A DNA stretch of 64,000 bases from positions 186,001-250,000 of the forward strand of contig NZ_BPKY01000006.1 of the NCBI RefSeq assembly GCF_019656055.1, read 5' to 3'. The position numbers and the translations under genes were made by a program. The stretch's first letter is position 1, and each line of letters starts with the position of its first letter. The stretch comes from Leuconostoc miyukkimchii (GTDB taxonomy: Bacteria > Bacillota > Bacilli > Lactobacillales > Lactobacillaceae). Below are positions 55,023-63,068 of this stretch, piece by piece. The notes below the pieces were generated by a model. That model ran no database searches. It was not told the origin of the DNA and was given only the letters and a program-made list of their open reading frames with translations.

Positions 55023-55055
55023 ATAAAAAGACATCGGTTGTTGTCTCACGATGTC
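55023..55055 (-). terminator. Terminator-like hairpin between nrdH and nrdE
   Basis: GACATCG...CGATGTC 7-bp stem, followed by U5 on the minus strand. Partial termination here would give more nrdH than nrdEIF mRNA. Confidence 0.55.
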
Positions 55056-55067
55056 AGGTACCTCAGT

Positions 55068-55298
55068 TTAAGCTGAAATTTTCTTCAATACATCCGGGCG
55101 GAAACCTGAAAACTTTGCCATGCCCTCTATTGAAACAACAGGCGTTTGACGAAAACCATCTGCTTTCAATGTATCAACATATTGCGTATCCTCTTCAATG
55201 TTGATTTCCTTAAATGCAATACCCTGTGCCTCTAAAAATTTTTTAGTCATCTTGCACTGCACGCAATTATATTTAGTATATACTGTTACTTTTTCCAT
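55068..55298 (-). CDS. nrdH: Glutaredoxin-like NrdH
   Basis: Electron donor to NrdE. 76 residues with redox motif CVQC near the N-terminus (YTKYNCVQCKMTKKFLEAQG), RQTPVVSIEG and the NrdH-specific SGFRPDVL. First gene of the nrd operon. Confidence 0.95.
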   Translation of the reverse strand: MEKVTVYTKYNCVQCKMTKKFLEAQGIAFKEINIEEDTQYVDTLKADGFRQTPVVSIEGMAKFSGFRPDVLKKISA

Positions 55299-55433
55299 AA
55301 GCGCCTCTTATTAGATTTATTTTTTGTATTTAATTTAAATAACTATTACTTGTAAGTTTACCTTTTTTCTAAAAAATAACAAGGACAATATGCGTCCTAA
55401 ACAAACAATTGTTCGTCATCATCCAATGAATAC

Positions 55434-55439
55434 AGTGTA
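55434..55439 (-). promoter_or_regulatory. Candidate extended -10 of the nrd operon
   Basis: TGA-TACACT on the minus strand with a weak -35. It gives a leader of about 130 nt that contains a small AGGAC/GTCCT hairpin (near 55380-55398). I saw no convincing pair of NrdR boxes. Confidence 0.4.
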
Positions 55440-55482
55440 TCACAACGAAAAACTATATAAAATTTCACAAAACAATAAGACG

Positions 55483-55511
55483 AACGTTGAAATCATTGAT
55501 ATGTCAACGTT
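55483..55511. repeat. Inverted repeat AACGTTGA/TCAACGTT
   Basis: Perfect 8-bp arms with a 13-nt loop, followed by TTTTT on the plus strand. It lies between the nrd promoter region and the candidate small RNA promoter. Could be an operator or a weak terminator. Confidence 0.45.
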
Positions 55512-55521
55512 TTTAATCCTT

Positions 55522-55549
55522 TTTGAAAAATTTAATTCTCGACTATAAT
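55522..55549 (+). promoter_or_regulatory. Promoter of candidate small RNA
   Basis: TTTGAA (55522-55527), 16-bp spacer, TATAAT (55544-55549). Confidence 0.55.
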
Positions 55550-55555
55550 TTTATA

Positions 55556-55636
55556 AAAGCCTTTTGTGGGGCGTTTTATTAACCTTTTTAACTCATGTAA
55601 ATAAAATTCGGTAGTATTGTGACCGAATTTTTGTTC
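55556..55636 (+). ncRNA. Candidate small RNA ending in an intrinsic terminator
   Basis: From the predicted start site near 55556 the transcript runs about 80 nt through CCTTTTGTGGGGCGTTTTA to a 10-bp terminator stem, AAAATTCGGT/ACCGAATTTT (55603-55631), and a T-rich tail. No ORF fits. The next gene has its own promoter at 55732-55737, so this is a self-contained unit. It matches no RNA family that I recognise; it could alternatively be an attenuated leader. Confidence 0.45.
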
Positions 55637-55728
55637 GATTTTAATACCTAATATTATTTTGTTTAAAATAATTGTTCGTTTTTTAAAACTTACAATTTTA
55701 ATAATTGATTTAGTTTTTCCTTTTTTTC

Positions 55729-55737
55729 TGGTATAAT
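55729..55737 (+). promoter_or_regulatory. Extended -10 promoter of the CNNM/CorC gene
   Basis: TGG-TATAAT (TATAAT 55732-55737) after a T-rich tract; no clear -35. Confidence 0.6.
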
Positions 55738-55774
55738 AGCGGTTAGTTATATATAAGAAAAGAGGTTTACGAAT

Positions 55775-57160
55775 TTGGATTCTGGTCCGTCTATGCTCCT
55801 CAACTTTTTCATTATTGTTGTGGTGCTATTACTCGCTATTCTATTTACACTAACAGAATATTCTTTGGTTAAGGTACGTCTCAGTGCTTTGCGTGATTTG
55901 CAAGAAAATCGTGAAAAGCCTTCACGAAATATAGCAAATGCTATCCACATGGTCACGCATTTAACTGAATACCTTTCAACCGCACAAGTTGGTATTACAC
56001 TGACAAGTTTGATTTTAGGTTGGGTTGGTGAAGAAACAGTTGCTAACATCATTCTAAGTTCAGGTGTCTTACCACCCGAATACGCTCGTGCTGTTTCCTC
56101 AGTATCTGCCATGATCATTTTTACAATCGTTCATGCTGTATTCACTGATTTGGTACCCAAAAACATTGCCATTGAATCTCCTGTGAAGGTATTACTCGTC
56201 ATTGTTCGTCCTGTACGTTTTTTCCATATTACACTTTTCCCAATGATTTGGGCGCTTGATCATTTATCAAACGTCATCACGCATATGCTTGGATTTCGTA
56301 CGGATGGTGAAGAAGATATCTACTCACAAACTGAAATATTATCTCTATCTAAAAATGCTGCTGCTGCAGGAGAATTAGATGAGGAAGACCTAACATTTAT
56401 GCAACGTGCTTTTGAGATGAATGATAAGGTCGCTGTTGATATTATGATTGATCGTACATCTATGACAGCAGTTGATGTTAAAACGCCGATTTCCGAAGCA
56501 CTTAATTTGTATTTACAAGAACGTTATTCCCGTTTTCCTGTGATTGCAGATAACGACAAGGATAAGGTTTTGGGATATGTATTTAACTATGATTTAGTGC
56601 GTCAAGCACGAATTAAAGATACTGATCCCGTTTCAAAAATCATGCGTGACATCCCTGCAGTACCTGAAAACATGGACTTACATGATGTCATGGACGAAAT
56701 GATCATCAAGCGTTCTCCTATTGCCATCGTCGTCGATGAATATGGTGGTACTAGTGGTTTAATTACTGATAAAGATATTTATGAAGAGCTTTTTGGTACC
56801 GTACGTGATGAAATCGATGATGTGTCTGATGATTATATTGAAAAGCTCGGTGATCATCATTATAAAGTTTCTGGTAAAATGACACTTTATGATTTTGAAA
56901 GATACTTCAAACAAAATGTTAAGGAATTAGAAGATAACGATGCTGTTACTCTAACCGGTTATGTTTTAAATGAAGATCCTGAGTTTAGAGCTGGCGATAC
57001 CATGAAAGTCGCTAACTTCGAACTCACCGCATTAGATTATGACAATGCTTATATTTCTCAATTCACCGTTACAGTTCTGCCAACACCGCGACAGGATCGT
57101 AACGACAATGGTATCTTTGATGAAGACGAAACTAAGGCGTCCGAGAAAGCCTCTTCTTAA
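55775..57160 (+). CDS. CNNM/CorC (HlyC/TlyC-type) membrane protein
   Basis: 461 residues. Order: DUF21/CNNM transmembrane domain with four helices (FFIIVVVLLLAILFTLTEYSLVK onward), two CBS repeats (MIDRTSMTAVDVKTPISEAL; IVVDEYGGTSGLITDKDIYEELFG) and a C-terminal CorC_HlyC domain. Relatives are implicated in magnesium or cobalt export/resistance. It starts with TTG, 9 nt after AGAGG; no ATG is suitably placed. Confidence 0.9.
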   Translation: MDSGPSMLLNFFIIVVVLLLAILFTLTEYSLVKVRLSALRDLQENREKPSRNIANAIHMVTHLTEYLSTAQVGITLTSLILGWVGEETVANIILSSGVLPPEYARAVSSVSAMIIFTIVHAVFTDLVPKNIAIESPVKVLLVIVRPVRFFHITLFPMIWALDHLSNVITHMLGFRTDGEEDIYSQTEILSLSKNAAAAGELDEEDLTFMQRAFEMNDKVAVDIMIDRTSMTAVDVKTPISEALNLYLQERYSRFPVIADNDKDKVLGYVFNYDLVRQARIKDTDPVSKIMRDIPAVPENMDLHDVMDEMIIKRSPIAIVVDEYGGTSGLITDKDIYEELFGTVRDEIDDVSDDYIEKLGDHHYKVSGKMTLYDFERYFKQNVKELEDNDAVTLTGYVLNEDPEFRAGDTMKVANFELTALDYDNAYISQFTVTVLPTPRQDRNDNGIFDEDETKASEKASS

Positions 57161-57200
57161 AAGATTACCTTTTATAATAAATTTTTGAGGAGGGAATGTG

Positions 57201-57278
57201 TTGAAATACTATGGTAATTTGTATAGCAGATACGCTCACAAATTATTGGTAGATACACAACTATACTATGCCTATTAA
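57201..57278 (+). CDS. Tyrosine-rich 25-codon mini-ORF upstream of the phosphatase gene
   Basis: A GAGGAGG site, strong for this genome, precedes GTG-TTG; from the TTG the frame encodes MKYYGNLYSRYAHKLLVD and then TQLYYAY before TAA. Seven of 25 residues are Tyr. It overlaps the next gene by 11 nt in another frame. The downstream ATG has no RBS of its own, so this looks like a leader peptide for translational coupling. Confidence 0.5.
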   Translation: MKYYGNLYSRYAHKLLVDTQLYYAY

Positions 57279-57933
57279 CCTTTATATTGTTCGACACGGT
57301 GAAACCTATTTCAATTTTTTGCACCGCTTTCAAGGCTGGTCAGATGCGCCTTTAACATCGAAAGGCATCCAGCACGGACTTGATGCAGGTTCGAGACTAG
57401 CCAACGTTCATTTTGATGGTGCTTATTCTTCAGATTTAAGTCGTGCTATTCATACCGCACGTTATATTTTGCAGAACAACACATCCGATTCGCCTCTCAA
57501 TCCCAAAGAATTGCCTGATTTTCGTGAACAATTTTTTGGATCGTTTGAAGGACTTAATAGCGATACTGTCTCTGCAAAACTTAACGCATATAAAAATAGT
57601 TCTTTGAGTACCTATGCTGATTTAATCAAGACGTATGGTATGGCTGAAGCAATGGACACAATTCGATTAGTGGACCCTTATAATTTTGCAGAAAACGATT
57701 CACAATGGTGGACCAGAGTATCTCATGGATTTGATGATATTCGTAATCGTCACCATGATGGTGATAATGTCCTTATTGTGTCACATGGCACAACAATTCG
57801 TGGTATCGCTGAAAAATTAGATCGGCACGACCTTGCTGGTGATCCTGTAAAAAATGGTGCACTGATGCAAATAGAGTTACTCAACGATTCAGCAACTATT
57901 TCAAGATTTAACGATGATACAACTATTTTTTGA
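57268..57933 (+). CDS. Histidine phosphatase superfamily protein (phosphoglycerate mutase-like)
   Basis: 221 residues with the RHG motif (LYIVRHGETYFNFLHRFQGWSDAPLT), SDLSRAIHTARYIL, FREQFFGSFEGLN and second His VLIVSHGTTIRGIAEKL. It is distinct from GpmA: more like the broad-specificity GpmB/CobC phosphatases. The ATG lacks an RBS and an in-frame stop lies 15 nt upstream, so the start is secure but dependent on the upstream mini-ORF. Confidence 0.88.
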   Translation: MPINLYIVRHGETYFNFLHRFQGWSDAPLTSKGIQHGLDAGSRLANVHFDGAYSSDLSRAIHTARYILQNNTSDSPLNPKELPDFREQFFGSFEGLNSDTVSAKLNAYKNSSLSTYADLIKTYGMAEAMDTIRLVDPYNFAENDSQWWTRVSHGFDDIRNRHHDGDNVLIVSHGTTIRGIAEKLDRHDLAGDPVKNGALMQIELLNDSATISRFNDDTTIF

Positions 57934-58099
57934 TAGATAATTTTTCTAAAAACTGATAAACTAACATTAACTTAAATAAAGGTGAGTATATTATATTGTT
58001 GAACAAATTTTAAGATTCCATACACAAAAATGATTAGATAGCTTAATTATTTTTATGTATACATCTTGAGATTGGTTCGTATTTTTACCTTTACCACGT

Positions 58100-58139
58100 A
58101 AAATACCTCCAGTCTCATAACTACTGGAGGTATTTTTTT
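58100..58139 (+). promoter_or_regulatory. Terminator hairpin that sequesters the hflX ribosome binding site
   Basis: Perfect 14-bp stem AAAATACCTCCAGT/ACTGGAGGTATTTT (58100-58113, 58123-58136) with a 9-nt loop. The T-run ends at the base before the ATG. The 3' arm contains GGAGG, the only RBS of hflX. The same structure would therefore stop transcription and, if read through, hide the RBS. Confidence 0.75.
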
Positions 58140-59438
58140 ATGACTGAAACACACTCAAATATTGAAAATCCACGTCAAGTTTTCTTAGTAGGATTATCAA
58201 CAAGTAATGGTAACTTTAATTATGAATTAGAAGAGCTAGCTAACCTTGCTAAAGCAAATAACTTAGAGCCTATCGAAACTTTTACACAAAAACTTGAGCG
58301 ACCCAATCCGGCTACATACTTTGGTAAAGGTAAAGTCGAAGAATTAGCTGAAGCAGTTAATACCTATGATGTTGATATGATTATCGCAAACGATGAGTTA
58401 TCACCATCACAGATTCGCAATTTAGAAAAAGTAACCCATGCCACAATTGTTGACAGAACAGGGCTTATCTTAGATATTTTTGCGCAACGTGCACAAACAA
58501 AAGAAGCAAAGTTACAAGTTCAATTAGCACGTTTACAATACCAACTACCTCGCCTGCGAACAAGTATGTCTGTCAGCTTGGATCAACAAACCGGTGCTGG
58601 TGGTGGCGGTTTTACATCTCGAGGTTCCGGAGAAACAAAACTAGAAGAATCACGCCGCCGTATTACAGCACAAATGGTTCATATTCGTCAAGATCTAGCT
58701 TCTCTTACAAAAGGCGATACGACACGTTCAATTCGTCGTAATAATAATGAGCTTGCAACAGTAGCTTTGGTTGGATATACCAATGCAGGTAAATCAACCC
58801 TAATGAATCGCCTATTAACACGGTTCGGTGTCGGATCAGAAAATAATGAAACAAAACAGGTTTTTGAAAAAAATATGTTATTTGCTACATTAAATACGAC
58901 TGTGCGTCAACTTACACTTCCTGATAAAAAACAGTTCCTATTAAGTGACACTGTTGGTTTTGTATCTAAGCTACCGCATAACTTAATTGCTGCATTCAAA
59001 TCAACTTTGCAAGAAGCAGCCAGTGCTGATTTATTATTGCAAGTTGTCGATGTTTCTGACGATCATTATAAAGACATGATGGCTACTACTGAAAAAACAT
59101 TGGCCGAAGTTGGCATCCATGACATCCCCATGATTACCATTTACAATAAAGCTGATCAGACAGAACTGGATTATCCTGAAGTCTCCGGCGAGAATGCTAT
59201 TACTATCTCCGCTTTAGATGTCGCTTCACAAGATGCACTGATTTCATTAATTAAAAAACAAATATTTAAAGATGTAACAACTGTTAACCTTCATATTCCT
59301 TTTGATAAAGGTCATATCCAAGCACAATTGGCAGCAAAGCACACTTTCGAAACGCTCGATTATGATAGTACTGGTACTTTGATAACTGTTGACTTATCAC
59401 CACTAGAACGCAATTTGTTTCAAGAATACATCTTGTAA
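58140..59438 (+). CDS. hflX: Ribosome-associated GTPase HflX
   Basis: GTPase that splits stalled or antibiotic-bound 70S ribosomes in other bacteria. 432 residues: N-terminal domain with NPATYFGKGKVEELAE and DRTGLILDIFAQRAQTKEAKLQVQLARL, GAGGGGFTSRGSGETKLEESRRRI, then the G domain with G1 GYTNAGKSTLMN, G3 DTVGFVSKLPHNLI and G4 YNKAD. The RBS is inside a terminator hairpin directly upstream, implying conditional expression. Confidence 0.95.
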   Translation: MTETHSNIENPRQVFLVGLSTSNGNFNYELEELANLAKANNLEPIETFTQKLERPNPATYFGKGKVEELAEAVNTYDVDMIIANDELSPSQIRNLEKVTHATIVDRTGLILDIFAQRAQTKEAKLQVQLARLQYQLPRLRTSMSVSLDQQTGAGGGGFTSRGSGETKLEESRRRITAQMVHIRQDLASLTKGDTTRSIRRNNNELATVALVGYTNAGKSTLMNRLLTRFGVGSENNETKQVFEKNMLFATLNTTVRQLTLPDKKQFLLSDTVGFVSKLPHNLIAAFKSTLQEAASADLLLQVVDVSDDHYKDMMATTEKTLAEVGIHDIPMITIYNKADQTELDYPEVSGENAITISALDVASQDALISLIKKQIFKDVTTVNLHIPFDKGHIQAQLAAKHTFETLDYDSTGTLITVDLSPLERNLFQEYIL

Positions 59439-59452
59439 AATCCACTCAATAT

Positions 59453-59494
59453 AAAAATAGCCGATAACTCGTAATTGAGTTATCGGCTATTTTT
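59453..59494. terminator. Bidirectional terminator between hflX and the MFS gene
   Basis: 18-bp perfect stem AAAAATAGCCGATAACTC/GAGTTATCGGCTATTTTT. Confidence 0.88.
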
Positions 59495-59548
59495 ATATTG
59501 ACATGTCTATTGATGGTTAAAATTGATAATCACTGCTAATCTGTTAAT

Positions 59549-60898
59549 TCATACGGTAGTTTTATGAGTATGAAAATGTAAAAAAATTAGCCCGAAAATA
59601 ATCATAGCGATTATAACTGATAAGTATCCAAACGTTTGAAAACCAGAGGTTTCACCCATTTTTGATTGTAACAAAGCGCCTACCGTTGTTCCTAATGCAC
59701 CCATAAACATCTGTGCTGTTTGTATAATTGCCGTTGCATCAGTTTTCTCTGACACACTAACATCAACCAGTGCAGCAGTTTGTGCACCTGTAAAAGCCAT
59801 ATTACGACCAACAATAAAGCCAATATACAATAAAATAATAGAAATAAGTGCCATTTGTTTAGTCCATAGTGACATTATAAGTATTACAACTATAAAAATC
59901 CAGTTTCCCATATATAATGGTATTTTAGCACCGTTTAAATCATACAATCTACCAAACACCGGATTTAACAATGCGCCAATAATTGAGCCAGGTAATAGAG
60001 AAAATCCTGCCCAAAAACTAGAGGTATGCAAAACCTCCTGCAAAAAAGTTGGAATAATTAAATTGAACCCTAACAAAACAAACATATAGAGTGCAATCGG
60101 AACCAAAAGTGTGACGAATTTTATTTCAGTAAATAATCTTAAATTCAAAAAACTTTGGTTTGAACTCTTCCCCCGCCAAATAAAAGCCACTAATGCAATG
60201 ATTATAATAACAACAAACATCCAATTAACATTACCTTTTTCTAATTGATTAACAACAAGTAACGTTAAAATTAAAAAAATAGACAGTAACGAAAAAGCGA
60301 CTAAATCAAACTTTTTCGTTAACTGTTGACGTTCTATATCAACTACTGTTCGCCATCCAAGTATAAGTGATAGCATTGGTGCCAATAGTGCAATGAAGAA
60401 AATAGCGCGCCAACCTAACGTGTCTACTAATATACCGCCATATGTCGGTCCAAATGAAGGTGCTAAGCTAATAACTAATGCAGCAAAACCCATCCATACA
60501 CCAATTTTAGAACGTGGTATGGTTGCCATCACAACATTAAAAACCAATGGCATTGCAATTCCAGCAGCAATACCTTCTAGAACACGTCCTATTAAAAGAA
60601 CAGTAATATTACTTGCAAAACCTGCAATTAATGTGCCCACCATAAAGATAAACACACTCATAAGCCATAATTTCCGACTACTAAATTTTTTTGTTAAGTA
60701 AGCACTTGTAGTGACCATGACTGTCACCGCAAGTAAATAAGCTGTTGTCACCCACTGAATGACGTTCAATTCTGTACCAAAAACTTGTGTTAACGTAGGA
60801 AACGTCACATTCATTGCTGTTTCAGCCATAATACCTGCAAAGGCCACCAAAGCCACTGATACAATGCCAAGTGCCGTTTTTAATGATACTTTTTCCAT
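59549..60898 (-). CDS. MFS drug/metabolite exporter, DHA2-like
   Basis: 449 residues of almost continuous hydrophobic segments, about 12-14 helices. Features of drug:H+ antiporters: MNVTFPTLTQVFGTELNVIQWVTTAYLLAVTVMV, motif A-like AYLTKKFSSRKLW and motif C-like SFGPTYGGILVDTLGWRAIF. Substrate unknown. AAAGGA lies before the ATG. A strong promoter and a leader hairpin precede it, so expression may be conditional. Confidence 0.87.
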   Translation of the reverse strand: MEKVSLKTALGIVSVALVAFAGIMAETAMNVTFPTLTQVFGTELNVIQWVTTAYLLAVTVMVTTSAYLTKKFSSRKLWLMSVFIFMVGTLIAGFASNITVLLIGRVLEGIAAGIAMPLVFNVVMATIPRSKIGVWMGFAALVISLAPSFGPTYGGILVDTLGWRAIFFIALLAPMLSLILGWRTVVDIERQQLTKKFDLVAFSLLSIFLILTLLVVNQLEKGNVNWMFVVIIIIALVAFIWRGKSSNQSFLNLRLFTEIKFVTLLVPIALYMFVLLGFNLIIPTFLQEVLHTSSFWAGFSLLPGSIIGALLNPVFGRLYDLNGAKIPLYMGNWIFIVVILIMSLWTKQMALISIILLYIGFIVGRNMAFTGAQTAALVDVSVSEKTDATAIIQTAQMFMGALGTTVGALLQSKMGETSGFQTFGYLSVIIAMIIFGLIFLHFHTHKTTV

Positions 60899-60925
60899 AT
60901 TTTTCCTTTACCTCTCAAAACAAAT

Positions 60926-60962
60926 AAAAGCTGATCCGCCCCATTATGGCTGATCAGCTTTT
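60926..60962 (-). promoter_or_regulatory. Leader hairpin of the MFS gene
   Basis: 11-bp perfect stem AAAAGCTGATC/GATCAGCTTTT in the transcribed leader, followed by a U-rich tract. A mini-ORF (MGRISFYLF, then stop) starts in its loop and ends just before the MFS RBS. Could be an attenuator or an operator. Confidence 0.55.
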
Positions 60963-60995
60963 ATACTCGCTAAAATTGAGTTTATTATGTTACTA

Positions 60996-61024
60996 AGTAT
61001 ACCGGAATACCTAAAAACTGTCAA
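60996..61024 (-). promoter_or_regulatory. Promoter of the MFS gene
   Basis: TTGACA (61019-61024), 17-bp spacer, TATACT (60996-61001): near-consensus. The leader is about 90 nt. Confidence 0.85.
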
Positions 61025-61097
61025 CGCTATGATGGTTCTCCAACAAACTCTACCTATGTATGGTTGAAGTGTCAACCTATTACCTATTCTAAAAACG

Positions 61098-61126
61098 AAA
61101 AAAGCCAATCCGTAGATTAGGCTTTT
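61098..61126 (-). terminator. Terminator after rpsI
   Basis: AAAAGCCTAATC-TACG-GATTGGCTTTT stem followed by U6 on the minus strand. Confidence 0.85.
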
Positions 61127-61163
61127 ATTAACGCTGTAGCTTTTAACAAAACGTAAATATTTA

Positions 61164-61559
61164 TTAACGCTTTGAGAACTGTGATGCCTTACGAGCCTTT
61201 TTAAGACCTGGCTTCTTACGTTCTTTCATACGTGAGTCACGAGTCAACAAACCTGCTGCCTTCAATGCTGCACGAAAATCTGGGTCAACTGTCAACAACG
61301 CACGAGCGATACCGTGACGTGTTGCACCAGCTTGACCAGAATAACCACCACCGATAACGTTAACTAATACATCATAGTTGCCTAATGTTTCAGTAGCATT
61401 AAATGGTTGTAAAACAACTTCACGCAAGTTAGCGAAAGGAATATATTCTTCGATTGACTTGCCGTTCATTGTGATTTGGCCATTACCTGGAACCAAACGC
61501 ACACGAGCAACTGAGTTCTTACGACGGCCTGTGCCGGCATATTGTACTGCTGTAGCCAT
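61164..61559 (-). CDS. rpsI: 30S ribosomal protein S9
   Basis: 131 residues ending in the conserved basic tail [21 protein letters not shown] that reaches the P-site t[22 protein letters not shown] and [20 protein letters not shown] are diagnostic. AAAGGAG lies before the ATG. Follows rplM by 18 nt. Confidence 0.97.
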   Translation of the reverse strand: MATAVQYAGTGRRKNSVARVRLVPGNGQITMNGKSIEEYIPFANLREVVLQPFNATETLGNYDVLVNVIGGGYSGQAGATRHGIARALLTVDPDFRAALKAAGLLTRDSRMKERKKPGLKKARKASQFSKR

Positions 61560-61577
61560 AATTTAGATTCTCCTTTC

Positions 61578-62021
61578 TTAAATCAACGTGTTGATGTCAA
61601 GTGCTTCAGGCTTTTGTGCTGCATGACCATGTTCTGATCCTGCAAACACGTGCAAGTTCAAGCCTTGCTTACGACCCAAAGTGTTCTTTGGTAACATACC
61701 ATGTATTGATAATTCAAGTAACTTTTCTGGATTGAATTCACGGTAGTTTCCGGCTGTGCGAGCCTTCAAACCACCTGGGTGGTTTGAGTGATGGTAATAA
61801 ACTTTATCTGTTGCTTTTTTACCAGTCAACTTAACTTCGCTTGCATTGATAATGATAACATGGTCACCCATGTCAACGTTTGGTGTAAACGTTGGCTTGT
61901 TCTTTCCACGTAAAATTGAAGCAACTACTGTTGACAGACGTCCCAAAACAACGTCCTTGGCATCAATAATGTACCACTTCTTTTCTATTTCACCTGGTTT
62001 TGCTAAAAATGTTGTACGCAT
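61578..62021 (-). CDS. rplM: 50S ribosomal protein L13
   Basis: 147 residues, [20 protein letters not shown], with [37 protein letters not shown] and [19 protein letters not shown] lies before the ATG. First gene of rplM-rpsI, preceded by an L13 leader. Confidence 0.97.
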   Translation of the reverse strand: MRTTFLAKPGEIEKKWYIIDAKDVVLGRLSTVVASILRGKNKPTFTPNVDMGDHVIIINASEVKLTGKKATDKVYYHHSNHPGGLKARTAGNYREFNPEKLLELSIHGMLPKNTLGRKQGLNLHVFAGSEHGHAAQKPEALDINTLI

Positions 62022-62041
62022 GTTTGCGCTCCTTTGATTAG

Positions 62042-62113
62042 TTGTTTACAGGCATGACCGTTCCTTGTCATGCAATTACAATAAGTTTCCGGGGCTTATC
62101 GTGAGGTAAACAA
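62042..62113 (-). promoter_or_regulatory. Ribosomal protein L13 leader RNA
   Basis: The 5' leader folds with a closing stem TTGTTTAC/GTAAACAA enclosing a hairpin GCATGAC...GTCATGC and a GCCCCGG-containing loop. Structure and position fit the L13 leader of Firmicutes, which gives autogenous control of rplM-rpsI. Confidence 0.75.
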
Positions 62114-62124
62114 TACCGTGTATA

Positions 62125-62153
62125 ATCTTACCTAAAATACTGTGGTTTGTCAA
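62125..62153 (-). promoter_or_regulatory. Promoter of rplM-rpsI
   Basis: TTGACA (62148-62153), 17-bp spacer, TAAGAT (62125-62130). Confidence 0.82.
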
Positions 62154-62223
62154 TGATTTTGACCAAAATTTACCTAGTTTAACAAAAAATAATTTTATTT
62201 AAACAAAATTATTTTTCATGCTA

Positions 62224-62991
62224 TTAATCATAATATATTTCATCGAGATACAACCCACTGGCTGGGGCCGTAAACCTTGCTTGCTCACGATCTCTGACAG
62301 CAATCAATCGCACAATATCGTGAACATCTCGTCGCCCATTTCCGATTTCTAATAGTACGCCGACCATAATACGAATTTGATTGTATAAAAATGCATTACC
62401 TTCAAAAGTAAAAACCAATTCCTGTTCCTGATTGTTGATCTCAATATCAGCACGTGTTATTGTACGAACAGTAGTAGCAGTTTGGTTTCCTGACGCCGCA
62501 AAGCTTGCAAAATCATGTTCACCTATCAAATCTGGCAATCCCAATTTAATACGTTCAACATCCAGTTGCCATTGAAAGTGCCCTGTGTAGTGTCGTTTAA
62601 AGGGATCTGTAAAATCTTGTGTTGACACTCGGTAAATGTAACGCTTAGCATGAGTGTTAAACCGAGCATGAAAATCACTTGCAACTTCATGAACAGATTT
62701 AATTATAATATCTCTTGGTAGTAAGGTGTTCAGACCTTTTCGCACACCATCAACCTTGATGTTAAATGGCAAATCAAAATGAACAACTTGTCCAAAAGCA
62801 TGCACCCCTGTATCTGTTCTTGACGCGCCAACAACTTTAATAGCTGGCACTGGATTTTTAGCCATTTGATTAACTGCTTTATTCAATTCACCCTGCACTG
62901 TTCGCTGTCGTTCAATGCCGTTTTTTGTTTGGACCTGAAAACCAAAAAAATCAGCACCATCATAAGCAACTATCGCCTTATATCGCGGCAT
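62224..62991 (-). CDS. truA: tRNA pseudouridine(38-40) synthase TruA
   Basis: Makes pseudouridine in tRNA anticodon arms. 255 residues with AIVAYDGADFFGFQVQ, catalytic Asp in GASRTDTGVHAFGQVVHFD, FHARFNTHAKRYIYR and NQIRIMVGVLLEIGNG. It lies after ecfT, a usual Firmicutes order (ecfA1-ecfA2-ecfT-truA-rplM-rpsI). Confidence 0.96.
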   Translation of the reverse strand: MPRYKAIVAYDGADFFGFQVQTKNGIERQRTVQGELNKAVNQMAKNPVPAIKVVGASRTDTGVHAFGQVVHFDLPFNIKVDGVRKGLNTLLPRDIIIKSVHEVASDFHARFNTHAKRYIYRVSTQDFTDPFKRHYTGHFQWQLDVERIKLGLPDLIGEHDFASFAASGNQTATTVRTITRADIEINNQEQELVFTFEGNAFLYNQIRIMVGVLLEIGNGRRDVHDIVRLIAVRDREQARFTAPASGLYLDEIYYD

Positions 62992-63068
62992 ATTAATTTA
63001 GAAGCGTGCTTATTATATTTCACACACTTTTCCTCCATTTAATTAGCACAGCCATGTCTCACAAAAAA

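Noticed and set aside
55299-55520. NrdR boxes upstream of nrdH
   Set aside because: Sequences such as ACTATATA are present, but no pair of full 16-bp boxes at the usual spacing could be found.
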